Shown in pieces: positions 23,744-23,851 of a stretch of DNA of 23,851 nt. The stretch comes from JBOGIF01 sp050742415 (GTDB lineage Bacteria > Actinomycetota > Acidimicrobiia > Acidimicrobiales > AC-14). The notes under the pieces were generated by a model, which was not told the origin of the DNA, ran no database searches, and saw nothing but the letters and a program-made list of their open reading frames with translations. The stretch's first letter is position 1. Every line of letters starts with the position of its first letter. The position numbers and the translations under genes were made by a program. The stretch lies in NCBI GenBank assembly GCA_050742415.1, contig JBOGIF010000005.1, positions 1-23,851 on the forward strand. The letters run 5' to 3'.

Positions 23744-23851
23744 TCAGGTCAGCAACGTAGAGCCTCTTCGGGGCTCGCCGGGGTGAGCGAAGATATGGCG
23801 CCGCACTCGGCCGTCGCGGACCTGAAGGCCGAGCACCGGTGTGGGTCGAAC
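23744..23851 (-). CDS. Possible C-terminal end of a gene entering from the right edge (unrecognised)
   Basis: On the minus strand a frame is open from the window edge to a TGA at 23746-23744, giving 35 residues with the pattern PVLGLQVRDGRVRRHIFAHP near the middle. The hydrophobic, Gly-Asp-Gly pattern looks like the last strands of a SnoaL/NTF2-like fold, for example as attached to some ECF sigma factors, but this is weak. It would converge on rpoD. Against it are a higher share of A/T-ending codons than in the neighbours and a competing plus-strand frame over the same bases. Confidence 0.3.
   Translation of the reverse strand, partial: VRPTPVLGLQVRDGRVRRHIFAHPGEPRRGSTLLT
23795..23851 (+). 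CDS. Possible 5' end of a plus-strand gene cut by the window edge (unrecognised)
   Basis: ATG at 23795 follows GGGGTGA (about 8 bases upstream, complementary to the 16S rRNA tail). It opens a frame of 19 codons to the edge, starting MAPHSAVADLKAEH. Almost all third positions are G or C, as in the genuine genes of this window. An in-frame GTG at 23783 is another possible start. It is codon-for-codon antisense to the minus-strand candidate, so only one of them is likely to be real. Confidence 0.25.
   Translation, partial: MAPHSAVADLKAEHRCGSN

Noticed and set aside
23730..23765. Resemblance of CCGGTCAGGTCAG to the conserved core of small SRP (4.5S) RNA
   Set aside because: The diagnostic GGAAGGAAGCAGCC-type apical loop and its pairing arms are missing, so only a short chance match remains.
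23833..23851. GGGTCGAAC at the right edge as a tRNA T-loop
   Set aside because: The canonical GTTCGA core is absent (one T is missing), and no acceptor, D or anticodon arm can be fitted upstream.
1..23851. CRISPR arrays, insertion sequences, integrases, phage genes, tRNA or rRNA genes
   Set aside because: No spaced repeats, transposase or integrase motifs, or RNA-gene signatures were found on reading both strands.

Overview
The window is a compact, very GC-rich block of bacterial housekeeping genes. Coding density is close to complete and almost every third codon position is G or C. The gene order ispG, rimP, nusA, ylxR, infB, ylxP (DUF503), rbfA, DHH phosphoesterase, truB, ribF is the classic Actinomycetota arrangement. 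The presence of uppS next to recO with a dimeric-type glyS nearby, and the GTG/TTG start usage, also fit that phylum. I infer a deep-branching actinobacterium (Acidimicrobiia-like is my guess), but the sequence alone does not settle the class. I found no tRNA, rRNA, CRISPR array, insertion sequence or phage gene.

Region 1 (1-9367, + strand). The 3' part of ispG is followed by a possible promoter and a canonical intrinsic terminator or attenuator. Then comes a tightly packed transcription-translation operon: rimP-nusA-ylxR-infB-ylxP-rbfA-nrnA-like-truB-ribF. Neighbouring genes overlap by 4-8 bases or are a few bases apart. The products mature the 30S subunit (RimP, RbfA), control transcription elongation (NusA), start translation (IF2), degrade short RNA (NrnA-like), modify tRNA (TruB) and make FMN/FAD (RibF). 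Two genes here, ylxR and truB, have no ATG, GTG or TTG in a usable position. They appear to start at ATA and CTG, each in a stop-start overlap.

Region 2 (9381-12275, - strand). This holds an S9 prolyl-oligopeptidase-family peptidase and, upstream of it, a YihY/BrkB-family membrane protein. A 33-bp imperfect palindrome lies between them, over the expected -35 region of the peptidase gene.

Region 3 (12345-15099, + strand). uppS, recO and glyS cover cell-wall lipid carrier synthesis, DNA repair and glycyl-tRNA charging. A large two-tier hairpin follows glyS.

Region 4 (15213-23636, + strand). ppdK, tldD, tldE/pmbA, dnaG and rpoD are spaced by 1-5 bases or overlap, so the primary sigma factor appears to be co-transcribed with pyruvate phosphate dikinase, a TldD/TldE protease pair and primase. 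The last 215 bases hold hairpins and one of two mutually exclusive partial reading frames cut by the window edge.

A recurring theme is that genes at the start of a transcription unit (S9 peptidase, glyS, ppdK, and possibly ribF) lack a Shine-Dalgarno sequence. Each carries a TANNNT hexamer 6-9 bases before the start codon, the signature of leaderless mRNAs. I see no wholly new multi-gene system. The most original signals are the near-cognate start codons, the rimP leader attenuator, the leaderless promoters and the ppdK-to-rpoD operon.
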